This document shows, one piece after another, positions 22,194-22,331 of a stretch of 22,331 nucleotides of DNA. The translations under genes and the position numbers were made by a program. The notes under the pieces are model-generated. The model was not told the origin of the DNA. It did no database searches and saw only the letters and a list, made by a program, of their open reading frames with translations. The DNA is from Gammaproteobacteria bacterium (lineage in GTDB: Bacteria; Pseudomonadota; Gammaproteobacteria; S012-40). The stretch's first letter is position 1. Each line of letters starts with the position of its first letter. The stretch covers positions 1-22,331 of the forward strand of contig JAOTSL010000013.1 in the NCBI GenBank assembly GCA_029864945.1, read 5' to 3'.

Positions 22194-22331
22194 GGTTTTC
22201 TCCTTTGTCTGTGTTTATGCTTAATTCGTTAAGCATAATTGGAAATACATCTTTGTGTGCATTCGATCCCATAAAAATATCCAGGTGACTGTAATCTTTT
22301 ATTTCATGAAATGAATGGTAATCGGGTGTAA
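22174..22331 (-). CDS. C-terminal end of an alpha/beta-hydrolase-like protein (partial)
   Basis: The minus-strand frame is open from the window edge to TAG at 22174-22176 and gives 51 residues. The segment DYSHLDIFMGSNAHKDVFPI fits the end of alpha/beta hydrolases, where His in SHLD would be the catalytic histidine. The same ending is found in hydrolase modules fused to GMC or cholesterol-oxidase-like proteins. The 20-base overlap with the decarboxylase start suggests translational coupling and a common pathway. The N terminus lies outside the window. Confidence 0.65.
   Translation of the reverse strand, partial: TPDYHSFHEIKDYSHLDIFMGSNAHKDVFPIMLNELSINTDKGENHVFNVA

Noticed and set aside
1..22331. 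Prophage, transposon or genomic-island boundaries
   Set aside because: No integrase, transposase, phage structural gene, tRNA or long direct repeat is visible.

Overview
The window looks like a chromosomal segment of an AT-leaning Gram-negative bacterium, most likely a free-living, probably marine gammaproteobacterium. The grounds are a three-zinc-finger TopA with a lysine-rich tail, a YbdG-type mechanosensitive channel, outer-membrane lipoproteins and beta-barrels, and YgjP and YkgJ family proteins. The order and family are not certain. I see no tRNA, rRNA, insertion sequence, integrase or CRISPR array.

Layout. Positions 1-5014 hold a YgjP-type metallopeptidase, a hotdog thioesterase and topA on the plus strand. 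They are separated by long gaps; one contains a very strong hairpin and another a frame that may be a decayed gene. Positions 5247-9000 hold three minus-strand envelope genes: a chemoreceptor with almost no periplasmic domain, an MscS-type channel and an outer-membrane lipoprotein. Positions 9257-13473 hold, on the plus strand, a CheW-TM-LysM fusion protein, a small YkgJ cysteine-cluster protein and an orphan hybrid-free sensor histidine kinase. A minus-strand FAD oxidoreductase follows.

Positions 15301-19318 hold the most unusual locus. It is a two-gene ion-driven motor of the MotA/MotB, TolQ/TolR, ZorA/ZorB superfamily. The MotB-like subunit is about 904 residues long and carries a stalk built from 21 consecutive 26-residue repeats. 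These alternate between two sequence types, giving a 52-residue super-repeat, and end in an atypical OmpA-like domain. The MotA-like subunit follows 38 bases later. Behind it lies a short reading frame broken by one TAG. Two perfect dyads lie upstream of the operon. No flagellar, Tol/Exb or Zorya effector genes are nearby, so its job is unknown.

The right end carries minus-strand genes: a small beta-barrel, a GyrI-like ligand-binding protein, a lipoprotein, and an acetoacetate-decarboxylase-family gene. The last overlaps the tail of an alpha/beta-hydrolase-like gene that runs off the window.

A common thread is envelope sensing and mechanics: a mechanosensitive channel, a chemoreceptor, a CheW protein anchored to peptidoglycan through LysM, and a motor with a giant stalk and an OmpA-like end. 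This thematic link is an inference; the genes are mostly in separate transcription units.
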